The notes beneath the pieces are model-generated. The model made no database searches. It saw only the letters and a program-made list of their open reading frames with translations, and was not told the origin of the DNA. Made by a program: the position numbers and the translations under genes. Source: Paenarthrobacter aurescens (GTDB lineage: Bacteria; Actinomycetota; Actinomycetes; Actinomycetales; Micrococcaceae). From it: a stretch of 64,000 nt of DNA. Below are positions 18,329 to 27,079 of this stretch, in pieces; positions within the stretch are counted from its first letter, which is position 1, and the number at the start of each line of letters is the position of its first letter. The stretch covers positions 2,480,001 through 2,544,000 of the forward strand of contig NZ_CP157456.1 of the NCBI RefSeq assembly GCF_041549525.1, in the 5' to 3' direction.

Positions 18329-18532
18329 TTAGGCGTCTGCGACCTTGCGGCCCTTGTATTCAAGGAACAGCGCGGTGCCGGCAGAGTCAGTAACGACCTT
18401 TGCCTGGTGCGGCAGGCTGTAAGTAACCTGACCGTTTTCGATGGTCTTGACCAAGTTGGGGGCAGTTGCCTTCCACTGGGCACGGCGGGCGCGTGTATTT
18501 GCGCGAGACATTTTCCGCTTGGGAACAGCCAC
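18329..18532 (-). CDS. rpmF: Large-subunit ribosomal protein bL32
   Basis: A 67-residue bL32 starting [20 protein letters not shown], the normal family N-terminus. The start codon is GTG at 18532. No CxxC zinc-ribbon is present (there is no cysteine at all), so this is the zinc-independent paralogue type. It sits 33 bases after the DUF177 gene and 23 bases before rnc, the classic yceD-rpmF arrangement. Confidence 0.97.
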   Translation of the reverse strand: MAVPKRKMSRANTRARRAQWKATAPNLVKTIENGQVTYSLPHQAKVVTDSAGTALFLEYKGRKVADA

Positions 18533-18565
18533 GGCTATCTCATTTCTCTCTTAGACGAACACTTA

Positions 18566-19117
18566 CTAATCGGTTTGCCGGTCAGTCTTAGCCAGATCAG
18601 CTAGGGCAGCCCAGCGAGGGTCAATGACCTCGTGGTGGTGCCCCGGCTCGTCTTCCAGGCGCGCTCCGCATTCGGAACACAGGCCCTGGCAGTCTTCCCG
18701 GCACACCGGCTGGAACGGCAGCATAGTGACAACTGCGTCCCGCAACACCGGCTCAAGATCGATTAGATCGTACTCGACTCGACGTTGCTCTTCATCGTCT
18801 TCTTCACCTGAAGGCTCAACACCTTCATAGAAGAAAAGTTCTTGCACATTGACCTCAAGGTCATACGCAAGGGGATCCAGGCATCGACCGCATTCGCCGG
18901 TTACTTCGACGTTTACGGATCCGGATACCAGAATTCCTTCGTGTACGGCCTCAAGACGAAGATCCAGCTCGATGTCCGAGCCTTCCTTTACGCCAATGAG
19001 CGCCACACCAAGGTCACTTGGCGCAGGTACATGCTCGTTGAGTGTCCGCATGGTCCCTGGACTACGTCCAAGGTCCTTGACTACCAGCGCCAAGGGCGAA
19101 CTTGCATCTCGCTTAAT
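18566..19117 (-). CDS. yceD: DUF177/YceD-family protein, probable ATT start
   Basis: A YceD-like protein of 183 residues if the start is ATT at 19115-19117. The family is tied to rpmF and, in other bacteria, to 23S rRNA maturation. Two Cys pairs are visible (CGRC near the middle; CREDCQGLCSEC near the end). No ATG or GTG gives a full-length family N-terminus: family homology already begins at ALVVKDLGRSPG, upstream of the first ATG (19049-19051). In frame, ATT 19115-19117 has AGGAG exactly five bases upstream (19123-19127), while the alternative TTG at 19091-19093 has only a weak site. The ATT assignment is an inference; translation from TTG would give 175 residues. Confidence 0.85.
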   Translation of the reverse strand: MKRDASSPLALVVKDLGRSPGTMRTLNEHVPAPSDLGVALIGVKEGSDIELDLRLEAVHEGILVSGSVNVEVTGECGRCLDPLAYDLEVNVQELFFYEGVEPSGEEDDEEQRRVEYDLIDLEPVLRDAVVTMLPFQPVCREDCQGLCSECGARLEDEPGHHHEVIDPRWAALADLAKTDRQTD

Positions 19118-19260
19118 GAGAACTCCTGTAGAACATATGACCGACGTACCATCTTAGCCTGATCACGCTTGAGGACTCAAACCGACGCCGGGCACACGTG
19201 AATGCGCAGTGGTTTCAGCTTGGGCAACTCTGCGCGAAGGGCGCAAGGTACCCGTCAAGC

Positions 19261-19761
19261 CTACCCCTTGCGAGGCTGTTCCGCCGCCGGCTCGCCAGCA
19301 AGGAGCCTTTTCAGCACCGATTTCGGAACGAAGTCTGAAATGTCCCCACCGAGAACGTTGATCTCCTTTATCAGCGTGGAGGAAAGGTGCAGGTAATGTG
19401 CTTCCGCGGGCAGGAACACCGTTTCGACGCCGGACAGCTGGCGGTTCATAGTGGCCATGGGAAGCTCGTAATCAAAATCCGAGGATGAACGCAAGCCTTT
19501 GACTATGGCTGAAACACCCCGGTGACGGCAGTACTCAGCCAACAACCCCTCGCCCATGGGCTCAACGATGATGCCCCGCAAGGAGGCCAGCGTTTCACGG
19601 GCCATCTCCATGCGGTCCTCGAGGCTGAACCTGTACTTCTTGGCATAATTGGTGGACACGGCCACGATGACTTCGTCGAACAGGCCGGCGGCCCGGGCGA
19701 TGACTTCGAGATGTCCGTTGTGGATAGGGTCAAAGGATCCAGGGCATACCGCGCGTCTCAT
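19261..19761 (-). CDS. coaD: Phosphopantetheine adenylyltransferase
   Basis: A 166-residue nucleotidyltransferase that joins ATP and 4'-phosphopantetheine to dephospho-CoA, the penultimate step of coenzyme A synthesis. The nucleotide-binding motif GSFDPIHNGH is at residues 8-17 and the second motif is LSSTLIKEI. Length is normal. The gene is divergent from the aminotransferase with only 35 bases between starts. It has no Shine-Dalgarno sequence, but a -10-like TAGGTT sits six bases before the ATG, so the mRNA may be leaderless. Confidence 0.97.
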   Translation of the reverse strand: MRRAVCPGSFDPIHNGHLEVIARAAGLFDEVIVAVSTNYAKKYRFSLEDRMEMARETLASLRGIIVEPMGEGLLAEYCRHRGVSAIVKGLRSSSDFDYELPMATMNRQLSGVETVFLPAEAHYLHLSSTLIKEINVLGGDISDFVPKSVLKRLLAGEPAAEQPRKG

Positions 19762-19767
19762 GAGACG

Positions 19768-19773
19768 AACCTA
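19768..19773 (-). promoter_or_regulatory. Candidate -10 box of a leaderless coaD transcript
   Basis: TAGGTT fits the actinobacterial TANNNT -10 pattern and ends six bases before the coaD ATG, which would put the transcription start at or next to the start codon. No clear -35 is seen, and no ribosome-binding site lies upstream of coaD. Confidence 0.45.
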
Positions 19774-19796
19774 CCCCATGACTTTGCCGGGATACC

Positions 19797-21062
19797 ATGG
19801 CTGACATGGCATCCGCAGGCAGCAGCCCCTTCCTTGATTTGAGCGCCGGCATCCCCGGTGACTCCAAGCCGGCACCGTGGCAGCGGGCCGCCATGGGAGC
19901 CAACCTGCTCTCCCCCGGAGGAAGCCTGGGCGTGACTATCTTTGAGGAGATGACCACCCTCGCGGTGTCCACCGGGGCCATCAACCTCGGTCAGGGATTT
20001 CCCGACGAAGACGGCCCGGAAGAGATCAAGGCCGCAGCACGTCGGGCAATCGCCGATGGCGCCAACCAGTACGCGCCCGGCAAGGGAGTCCCCGTACTCA
20101 GGGAGGCCATAGCCGCACACCAGCATCGCTTCTACGGCCTGAAGCCGGATCCGGACACTGAAGTTCTTGTCACAACCGGGGCAACGGAGGCCATTGCCGC
20201 CACGCTGCTGGCCTTCATCCAGCCCGGCGACGAAGTCCTTACGTTCGAACCCTTCTACGACTCCTACGGGGCCATCATTAACATGGCCGGAGCCACGCAC
20301 GTTACTGCTCCCCTTCCTGCCCCGGACTTCCTTCCTGACCTGACGGTTTTGGAAGACTCCTTCAGTGAACGCACCAAAATCGTCCTTCTGAACAATCCAC
20401 ACAACCCAACCGGCGCTGTCTTCCCCGCATACGTCCTGTCACGGATTGTGGAACTGGCGGCAAAGTTCGGTGCCATCATTGTCAGCGACGAAGTGTACGA
20501 GCACCTGACTTTCGATGCAGCGCATACTCCCATCGCTTCCCTGCCCGGTGCCGCCGAGCGCACCATCACTGTCTCCTCTGCCGGTAAGACCTTCTCCTTT
20601 ACCGGCTGGAAAATTGGTTGGCTCACCGGGCCCGAAAACCTGGTGGCCGCGGTTCGCACCGTCAAGCAATTCCTGACCTATAGCTCTGGCACACCTTTCC
20701 AAAGTGCCATCGCAGTGGGCTTGGGGCTCCCTGATGAGTTCTATACCGGGATCGCCGCCACCCTCCGGCACAAACGTGACATCCTCGCCGAGGGCCTGCG
20801 CGCTGCCGGGTTCGGTGTGTTCAACCCCAGCGGTACGTACTTCATCAATGTGGACACAGCACCCCTGGGAATTCCGGACTCCGTTGAGCTTGCCAGGCGC
20901 TTGCCGGGGCTCGTTGGTGTGGCCGCCATCCCCGTTCCGGTGTTTTGCCATCCGGAGGGAGCCGAGCGCACACGCAGCCTCCTCAGATTCGCCTTCTGCA
21001 AAAAAACTGACGTCCTGGAAGAGGCCGCTGAACGCCTTGCCACTTTGAAGGACAGGCTCTGA
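19797..21062 (+). CDS. Class I/II pyridoxal-phosphate aminotransferase
   Basis: A 421-residue fold-type I aminotransferase. The N-terminal INLGQGFPDEDGP, NNPHNPTGAVF and SSAGKTFSFTGWKIGW motifs place it in the group that includes kynurenine/glutamine transaminase, methionine aminotransferase and N-succinyldiaminopimelate aminotransferase; the lysine in SAGKTF binds PLP. The exact amino-acid substrate cannot be told. ATG 19797 gives MADMASAGS; the second ATG (19806) is equally possible. The downstream spermidine-synthase-like gene begins inside its stop codon region (21059-21062), so the two are coupled. Confidence 0.88.
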   Translation: MADMASAGSSPFLDLSAGIPGDSKPAPWQRAAMGANLLSPGGSLGVTIFEEMTTLAVSTGAINLGQGFPDEDGPEEIKAAARRAIADGANQYAPGKGVPVLREAIAAHQHRFYGLKPDPDTEVLVTTGATEAIAATLLAFIQPGDEVLTFEPFYDSYGAIINMAGATHVTAPLPAPDFLPDLTVLEDSFSERTKIVLLNNPHNPTGAVFPAYVLSRIVELAAKFGAIIVSDEVYEHLTFDAAHTPIASLPGAAERTITVSSAGKTFSFTGWKIGWLTGPENLVAAVRTVKQFLTYSSGTPFQSAIAVGLGLPDEFYTGIAATLRHKRDILAEGLRAAGFGVFNPSGTYFINVDTAPLGIPDSVELARRLPGLVGVAAIPVPVFCHPEGAERTRSLLRFAFCKKTDVLEEAAERLATLKDRL

Positions 21063-21853
21063 ACGCCGCGGGCTCCGGCCAGCACCACGCAACGCGCTTC
21101 CTGCGAACAACCGGCCAGCACGCAACGATTGAGGCCGACACCCTCGTTGACGGCGGCTATATCCTCAGCATTGGCGGCGCGGAACAGTCACATGTGAACC
21201 TGGCCGATCCCTCGGACATTTTCTACGAATACCTGCGCAGGATCGGTCATGTGGTTGACTTGGCGGCCGAACCCGGAAGGCCCATCCGCGCCCTCCACCT
21301 GGGAGCAGGGGCCCTTACCCTGGCGCGCTATATCCAGGCAACCCGCCCCGGCTCGGAACAATATGCTGTTGAGCTTGAGCGCGAACTTCTGGACTTTGTG
21401 CTTCAAAAGCTGCCGATGCCTGAAGGCACCGTCCTGACCACACAGATCGGCGACGCCCGCGAATCTTTGGTGGGGCTTCCCGATCAGGTGATGTTCGACG
21501 TCGTCATTCTGGATATCTTCTCAGGTCCGGAGGCCCCCGAGCACATCGCCTGCCGCGAGTTCTACGAAGAAGCAGCCGCGCGGCTTCAGCCTGAGGGGAT
21601 ATTGATCATCAACGTGGGCGACGAGCCGGCACTGACGCTCGTGCGCAGCCAAGTGGCCGCGCTACGCCAAGCCATGACGGACGTGGCTGCGTTCGCTGAG
21701 GCAGGAATGTTCGCCGGACGTTACCCCGGCAACATCGTCCTGGTGGGCACCGGCAAGCAGTGGCCCAGCGAATGGACAACGCAACTGCTGGCCCGCGGCC
21801 CCCACCCCGCCAAGGTCCTGACGGGCGTTGAATTGGACAGCATCTCGGCCTAA
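21059..21853 (+). CDS. Spermidine synthase-like methyltransferase-fold protein, probable CTG start
   Basis: A 264-residue protein of the spermidine synthase/SAM-binding Rossmann family (motif RALHLGAGALTLARY, acidic EL, then DVVILDIFSG). Short actinobacterial relatives are often called fused-MFS/spermidine synthase-like; polyamine synthesis is not proven. An internal GTG at 21194 would remove residues that align with the family (HATIEADTLVDGGYILSIGG). In frame, CTG at 21059-21061 has AAGGA six bases upstream (21048-21052) and overlaps the aminotransferase stop as CTGA, the counterpart of the usual ATGA coupling. No ATG, GTG or TTG occurs in frame between them. The CTG start is therefore an inference from position and ribosome-binding site. 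Confidence 0.8.
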   Translation: MNAAGSGQHHATRFLRTTGQHATIEADTLVDGGYILSIGGAEQSHVNLADPSDIFYEYLRRIGHVVDLAAEPGRPIRALHLGAGALTLARYIQATRPGSEQYAVELERELLDFVLQKLPMPEGTVLTTQIGDARESLVGLPDQVMFDVVILDIFSGPEAPEHIACREFYEEAAARLQPEGILIINVGDEPALTLVRSQVAALRQAMTDVAAFAEAGMFAGRYPGNIVLVGTGKQWPSEWTTQLLARGPHPAKVLTGVELDSISA

Positions 21854-21887
21854 TGCCAGCGCCCGGTTGTGTTAAGCCCTCCCGGAG

Positions 21888-22454
21888 TCAGGCCGGCTCA
21901 GCGAACCACAGCTTGGTCTCTCCGTATTTCTTATCGGCAAAACACTCCAAAGCCTCAGGCCACTTCGGTTCCGGACTCCGTGAACTCCGTTCCACCACCA
22001 CCACGGCTGCCTCGTCCAGATGCGCTGCCAACTTGGTCAGGACCTCACTCAGCGCCGGTTCATCCAAGGGGTACGGCGGATCAAGGAAAACCAGGTCCCA
22101 CATGGCTTCCTCGCTTGCACGCTCCAGGAACGATTCCACCTTGGAACGATGCACCGAGACTCTCTTGCCACCCAGCAACTGGTTCACCAGGTCCGCATTG
22201 CGTTGGCAGACATCAGTGGCCTTGGCATCAAACTCCACCAGATCCACGCTCCGGGCACCTCGGCTGGCGCTTTCCACACCCAACGATCCAGAACCTGCAT
22301 AGAGGTCCAGGACCCGGGCGTCGTCAATAACGGCCAACGATTCCAAACGCGAAAACAATGCCTCTTTCACCCTGTCCGTGGTGGGACGGGTGGCCGTTCC
22401 GGGGACACTGGCCAGCGGGTTTCCACCACCAACTCCGGCGATGATCCGGCTCAC
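21888..22454 (-). CDS. rsmD: 16S rRNA (guanine(966)-N2)-methyltransferase
   Basis: A 188-residue SAM-dependent methyltransferase that modifies G966 of 16S rRNA. Motif I RVLDLYAGSGSLGVE and the catalytic LDPPYPL are intact. It begins MSRIIAGVGGGNPL and has the RPTTDRVKEALF segment characteristic of RsmD. Length is normal. It follows recG by 33 bases on the same strand, so recG-rsmD are likely co-transcribed, and it converges with the spermidine-synthase-like gene. Confidence 0.95.
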   Translation of the reverse strand: MSRIIAGVGGGNPLASVPGTATRPTTDRVKEALFSRLESLAVIDDARVLDLYAGSGSLGVESASRGARSVDLVEFDAKATDVCQRNADLVNQLLGGKRVSVHRSKVESFLERASEEAMWDLVFLDPPYPLDEPALSEVLTKLAAHLDEAAVVVVERSSRSPEPKWPEALECFADKKYGETKLWFAEPA

Positions 22455-22487
22455 TGAAATTCTCCACTAACTGGCATCCGGGGAACT

Positions 22488-24743
22488 CTAACCGCGTTCA
22501 AGGAACGCCTCCTTCTCAGGGTTCAAATACTCATCGATCGCAGCGGCCAAAGCCGGTTGATGCTCCAAAGACACGTCTTCGGCCACCAGGTTCTGGGCAT
22601 CGGTACGTGCCCGGGCAATGATGTCCTCATGTTCCAGTACACGCAGCAGCTTGAGGGTGGATCGCCCTCCGGATTGTGAGGCCCCCAGAATGTCTCCTTC
22701 CCTACGGAGCTTCAAGTCCTCTTGGGAGAGCTCAAAGCCGTCCGTAGTTGAAGCTACTGCATCAAGCCGCCGACGACTCGGATGCCCCGGCTCCAGGGTA
22801 GTGACCAACAAGCACGTGCCGGGCAATCCCCCACGGCCCACGCGGCCGCGCAACTGGTGGAGCTGTGAAATGCCAAAGCGGTCAGCGTCCAGGATCACCA
22901 TCAGCGTGGCGTTGTGGACGTCCACGCCCACCTCAATGACCGTTGTGGAGACCAGAACCTTAGTGCTGTTGGAGGCGAACGAGGCCATGGTCTCGGATTT
23001 CACCTGCGGATCCTGCCGTCCGTGAAGAGGGACCACGGGCACCCCGGAGAGTGCCGGCTCCTGCAGGAGGGCCTCGACGACGGCGGTCACCGAAGCCAGC
23101 TCCCGCGAGGGGCCTTCGTCCCCGAGATCTGCATCGCTGGGTTCCGCCTCCCCGGGACTGAAGTCGCCGTCGTCGTCCGATCCGATCTTGGGGCACACCA
23201 CGTAGACCTGGTGACCGGAGTCGACTTCTTCGCGTGAACGCTTCCAGATGCGGTCCACCCACCCGGGATTTTCCGCGAGTCCCACCACATGGGTGGAAAT
23301 AGGCGCACGTCCGGCAGGAAGCTCATCAAGGATGGAGGTTTCGAGGTCGCCAAACACCGTCATGGCCACAGTGCGGGGAATTGGAGTGGCCGTCATGACC
23401 AGCAGATGCGGAGGCCGTTGCGCCTTGGCCCGAAGGGCGTCTCGCTGCTCCACGCCGAAGCGGTGCTGCTCATCCACCACAATCAGCCCGAGGTCCTGGA
23501 AGCTGGTTTTGTCGCTCAGCAACGCATGGGTGCCAATGACAATTCCGGCATTTCCGGAGGCCGCATCCAGCATTGCCTGCTTGCGCGCAGCCGTTGGCAT
23601 GGATCCGGTCAGGAGTGTCACCTGCACCGCTTCCTGGGCTGCGTCACCGCCGAGCATGCCCGCACCGCCAAAGATATGGTCCCGGGCCAATGCCCCCAAA
23701 GTTTTTCGGATGGAGTGGAAATGCTGTGCCGCCAGTACTTCCGTGGGAGCCAAAAGTGCTGCCTGGCCGCCTGAATCCACCACCTGCAACATGGCACGCA
23801 GGGCCACTATCGTCTTGCCCGAACCCACCTCGCCCTGAAGCAGCCTGTTCATGGGGGTGTCGCGCCCGAGCTCATCAGCGAGCGTCTTTCCCACCGCAGC
23901 TTGGCCTGCGGTAAGTGTGAAGGGCAGGTTCTGGTCAAATTTGCTGAGCAATCCGTCTTTACGCGGCCGCCGTGCAGTGGCTTCCTCTGCTGCAAGCTGA
24001 GCCCGCCGGCGCGCCAAGGCTGTTTGCAGAACGAGGGCTTCCTGGTACCGGAACCGTTCCTGCGCACGTTGCCAGTCCTTGGCGATCTCCGGTGAATGGA
24101 TCAATCGGTATGCCTCAGCCACCGGCAACAACCCGTCCCTGCGGGCGATGCTTGCCGGAAGTGGATCCTGCAGAGAATCGAGGTCCAGGGTTTGCAGCAA
24201 AGCAGTGATCACCTTGTGGATGGACCAACTGGTCAGCTTGGCCGTTGCCGGATAGACGGGAATGGGCATGGCAGCGAGCTTCTCCGGGTCCACAGAGCCC
24301 TCGGCTTCAGGGTCCTCATCCAGGAGAAGGAAGTCAGGGTTGGTCAGGCCAAGGGCTCCACCGTAACGGGAAACCTTGCCTGAGAACATGGCCCGCCGGC
24401 CGGGAAGAAGTTCTGCTTTCGCCCGGAAACCATTGAAGAAGCTGACCTTCAACGTACCTGGAACACCTGAGCCACCTGCCTCATCCGTAACCACTACGTC
24501 CGTGATGGAGCCCCGCCGTGCCCGCATTTGGCGCGTGCTGTTGGAAAGCACCCGCGCAATCAGCGTAACTTCCTCATCCAACGGAAGGTTACTGATGGGC
24601 GTCAGTTCACCGCGGCTCAAGTACCTGCGGGGGAAGTAGTTCAGCAAGGCCCCGGTGGTCTTGATCCCCAAGTGCTTGTCGATGACAGCCGCGGAGCGCT
24701 TGCCGATCCTCCGTTCGAGGGAAAGTTCCAGCTCAGAATTCAT
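22488..24743 (-). CDS. recG: ATP-dependent DNA helicase RecG
   Basis: A 751-residue superfamily-2 helicase that remodels stalled forks and Holliday junctions. It has the N-terminal OB/wedge domain, Walker A GEVGSGKT, the DEQH box in IVVDEQHRFGVEQRD, the MTATPIPRT motif and motif VI QLRGRVGRGG. ATG at 24743 gives MNSELELSLERRIG, matching the family; the longer open frame is inside the upstream gene. The first 11 bases overlap the end of the DAK2 gene. Confidence 0.96.
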   Translation of the reverse strand: MNSELELSLERRIGKRSAAVIDKHLGIKTTGALLNYFPRRYLSRGELTPISNLPLDEEVTLIARVLSNSTRQMRARRGSITDVVVTDEAGGSGVPGTLKVSFFNGFRAKAELLPGRRAMFSGKVSRYGGALGLTNPDFLLLDEDPEAEGSVDPEKLAAMPIPVYPATAKLTSWSIHKVITALLQTLDLDSLQDPLPASIARRDGLLPVAEAYRLIHSPEIAKDWQRAQERFRYQEALVLQTALARRRAQLAAEEATARRPRKDGLLSKFDQNLPFTLTAGQAAVGKTLADELGRDTPMNRLLQGEVGSGKTIVALRAMLQVVDSGGQAALLAPTEVLAAQHFHSIRKTLGALARDHIFGGAGMLGGDAAQEAVQVTLLTGSMPTAARKQAMLDAASGNAGIVIGTHALLSDKTSFQDLGLIVVDEQHRFGVEQRDALRAKAQRPPHLLVMTATPIPRTVAMTVFGDLETSILDELPAGRAPISTHVVGLAENPGWVDRIWKRSREEVDSGHQVYVVCPKIGSDDDGDFSPGEAEPSDADLGDEGPSRELASVTAVVEALLQEPALSGVPVVPLHGRQDPQVKSETMASFASNSTKVLVSTTVIEVGVDVHNATLMVILDADRFGISQLHQLRGRVGRGGLPGTCLLVTTLEPGHPSRRRLDAVASTTDGFELSQEDLKLRREGDILGASQSGGRSTLKLLRVLEHEDIIARARTDAQNLVAEDVSLEHQPALAAAIDEYLNPEKEAFLERG

Positions 24744-25809
24744 GCCGTGACTGGCCCGGAACATTGGTGGCTGCGTTGGTGCTTTCGGATTCCCTGCCGG
24801 AAGCTTCTCCAGCGGCCGTTTCCTGGCCGTTTTCACGGGGTATGGCCAATTGGCTGACCGCAATATCGGTGGGCTCTCCCAGCGAACGGATCAGTGCAAC
24901 TGCAGGCTCCGGATCGGGAACATGTACGTGGACACGCCATCTGTAGCTGACCTCCACGCCCGGTTCGTCGTCGTCATCATCGTTGCCTTGGGCGCCGCCC
25001 ACTTGGCTCATGATCACTGACTCGCCCATCTCGTCCAGTCGTTGCCGGAGAATCGCGGCATTCAAAGGGGAAAGGTTGATGGTGCACATGACCTCCACCC
25101 CGTCATCGGCCGGCATGTGCTCGTGGATGTGCGGGTCCTGCAGCTGGTAACCGTGAAGGCCATCGAGCAGTTCATCCTGAAGTTCTTCGCCCAGGACGGC
25201 AGAGCGGAGGCAATCAAGGACCAGCAGCATCCCCACGCCTCCAGCATCTACAACGCGGGCTTCGTGCAATTGCGCCAGTTCATCCTCGGTCCGGACAACA
25301 GCCTGGTAAGCGGCATCAACTACAGCATCAAGGGATAGACCCAGAGCATGATTGCTGTCGTCGCCGCTTTGGGAGGCGTCCACAGCCTGGGCGGCATGCG
25401 CTGCGGCTTCAAGGACAGAGAGCATGGTGCCGGCCACCGGCTCGCTGAGTGCAGACCATGCCCGGATCTGGGCCCGGTTCAGTGCGGTGGCAAGCAATGG
25501 CGCGCTGAGACGGGACTTCCCCACCAAAGGCTCTGCAGCTGCGCACAGGAAAACAGCAAAAAGGGTGCCCGAGTTTCCACGGGCCTGTTCCATGGCTGCC
25601 TGCCCTGCCCGGGACAAAAGGGCCCCGACGTCGTTGCCGGTTTCCGCGGCATCAGTGGCAGTCCCACCCAGGGCAGCCACTGCTGCCCGGACGGTGAGAT
25701 AGAGATTGGTTCCGGTATCGCCATCGGCAACAGGAAAAATGTTAATCGCGTTCAGACGGTCGCTGTGGTTGCCCAGGATCACCTCCGCCTTGCCGAGCCA
25801 GCGTTTCAT
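24733..25809 (-). CDS. DAK2/DhaL-domain protein next to recG
   Basis: A 358-residue protein with an N-terminal DhaL (DAK2) kinase domain. The Mg-ADP motif DGDTGTNL and the ARGNSGT segment are intact. In Firmicutes the recG neighbour with this domain is the fatty-acid kinase FakA, which also has a C-terminal DAK1-like part; here the C-terminal part is shorter, so assignment to fatty-acid phosphorylation is only a guess. An acidic run (DDDDDE) near residue 280 and a low-complexity end are visible. ATG at 25809 gives MKRWLGKAEVILGNHSDRLN, fitting relatives. It starts 22 bases after thiL and overlaps recG by 11 bases. Confidence 0.85.
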   Translation of the reverse strand: MKRWLGKAEVILGNHSDRLNAINIFPVADGDTGTNLYLTVRAAVAALGGTATDAAETGNDVGALLSRAGQAAMEQARGNSGTLFAVFLCAAAEPLVGKSRLSAPLLATALNRAQIRAWSALSEPVAGTMLSVLEAAAHAAQAVDASQSGDDSNHALGLSLDAVVDAAYQAVVRTEDELAQLHEARVVDAGGVGMLLVLDCLRSAVLGEELQDELLDGLHGYQLQDPHIHEHMPADDGVEVMCTINLSPLNAAILRQRLDEMGESVIMSQVGGAQGNDDDDDEPGVEVSYRWRVHVHVPDPEPAVALIRSLGEPTDIAVSQLAIPRENGQETAAGEASGRESESTNAATNVPGQSRHEF

Positions 25810-25831
25810 GGCGTGCGCATTCGCGGCGATC

Positions 25832-26869
25832 TTAGTCTGCAAAGTGATCCCATCCAACGGTGTCAGCAGTTTGCCCGGAAATCCGGACGCCACTGCCTGG
25901 CGGCTCGACAACGGCTTGAACCGAGCCTATCGCAGTGAAGCCCTGCGGTAGCTGAATGCCTGCCGGGAAGGTGGCAAGCAAACCATGGTCTTCTCCCCCG
26001 CCCAGCACCCATCGCGTGGCCTCTATGCCAAGGAGCTCGGCTGCTTGCTCCAAAGGGGCCACGAATGGCTCCAAAGCAGCGGGATCGAAATCCAGGACCA
26101 CGTTGCTGGCATGTGCCAGGCGGCTGCCATCGCGCATCAGGCCATCGGAAATGTCCAACATGGCCGTGGCGCCGGCCCGCGCAGCCAAGGGCCCGGCATC
26201 CAAGGGAGGCAACGGCCTGCATTGGTTCTCCACCAAGCTCCGCAGCTCAGCAGAGAGGGAGTCCAGGGGAACCGTGCTTTCCAACAGCGCCCACCCGGCG
26301 GCGGCCCTTCCCAACGTCCCCGAAACTGCCACAGTGTCCCCGGGCTTGGCACCGGACCTCAACACCGGGGCTGCTCCGGCAAGCGTGCCGACGACGGCGA
26401 CAGTCACCGCCAGCTCGCGGCCCCGGCCCAGGTCTCCGCCGGCCACCGAGCAATCCTGAGCGCCCAAGCCAACAATCGCCGCGGTGAGGCCATCGGCAAA
26501 CGCCTCAACCCACTCGACGGGGGTTGCCGGTGGCATGGTGAGGCTCACCACCAAACTCGTGGCGCTGCCGCCCATGGCGTTAATGTCACTCAGGTTTTGT
26601 GCCGCGGCCTTCCACCCAACGTCATATCCGGTGGTCCTGTAGCCGTTGGGCCACTCAAGCCTGAAGTCCTGGTCCTGCGTCTGGGTGTCGATGGAGATGA
26701 GGGTCCGGCCATCCGGTGCTGCAATCAGGGCAGCGTCGTCTCCGGGTCCCAGCAGAACGCCGGGGCTACGGTGCAGCCGCGGGAAGATCCTGGCAAGGAG
26801 GGCGGACTCCGACAGATCCTGGACGGTCAACTGTTCTACTGGCACTGCACTCGATTCTTCTTTTGACAC
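25832..26869 (-). CDS. thiL: Thiamine-monophosphate kinase
   Basis: A protein of about 345 residues that phosphorylates thiamine monophosphate to thiamine diphosphate. Motifs are GPGDDAALI (Mg-ATP), DINAMGG, VAGGDLGRG, DISDGL and GGGEDHGLLATF. The N-terminus is uncertain: I chose GTG at 26867-26869, which starts just ahead of the family region LSESALLARIFPRL; in-frame ATGs at 26947 and 26962 are possible but lack a ribosome-binding site. A 16-bp tandem repeat lies 28 bases upstream. Divergent from the DUF3515 gene. The set thiL-DUF3515-ddl is common in actinobacteria. Confidence 0.9.
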   Translation of the reverse strand: MSKEESSAVPVEQLTVQDLSESALLARIFPRLHRSPGVLLGPGDDAALIAAPDGRTLISIDTQTQDQDFRLEWPNGYRTTGYDVGWKAAAQNLSDINAMGGSATSLVVSLTMPPATPVEWVEAFADGLTAAIVGLGAQDCSVAGGDLGRGRELAVTVAVVGTLAGAAPVLRSGAKPGDTVAVSGTLGRAAAGWALLESTVPLDSLSAELRSLVENQCRPLPPLDAGPLAARAGATAMLDISDGLMRDGSRLAHASNVVLDFDPAALEPFVAPLEQAAELLGIEATRWVLGGGEDHGLLATFPAGIQLPQGFTAIGSVQAVVEPPGSGVRISGQTADTVGWDHFAD

Positions 26870-26896
26870 GATGCTCGGTTCTCTAGTGGCCGACTC

Positions 26897-26928
26897 TTCT
26901 CCAGCACTGCACTTCTCCAGCACTGCAC
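26897..26928. repeat. Tandem 16-bp direct repeat upstream of thiL
   Basis: Two exact adjacent copies of TTCTCCAGCACTGCAC (26897-26912 and 26913-26928). On the thiL strand each carries GGAGAA, a purine-rich piece like a ribosome-binding site. They lie 28 bases before the chosen GTG start and would be in frame with the gene if it started further upstream. Confidence 0.8.
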
Positions 26929-27067
26929 CCGCCCCAACCCGGCTCATCTGCAGGTACTGCATTACGCTATCGCGATCCACCGACAGAATAATGCGGCACC
27001 CCCCTGCGGCGCTCCACAGCGCATGTGACCTGCGACAACGCGAAGCCTGCACCCGGCTCGCGCGGGA

Positions 27068-27073
27068 TAGGCT
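27068..27073 (+). promoter_or_regulatory. Candidate -10 box of a leaderless DUF3515 transcript
   Basis: TAGGCT fits TANNNT and ends six bases before the ATG at 27080. No ribosome-binding site is present, so transcription may begin at the start codon. Confidence 0.4.
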
Positions 27074-27079
27074 GGATGG

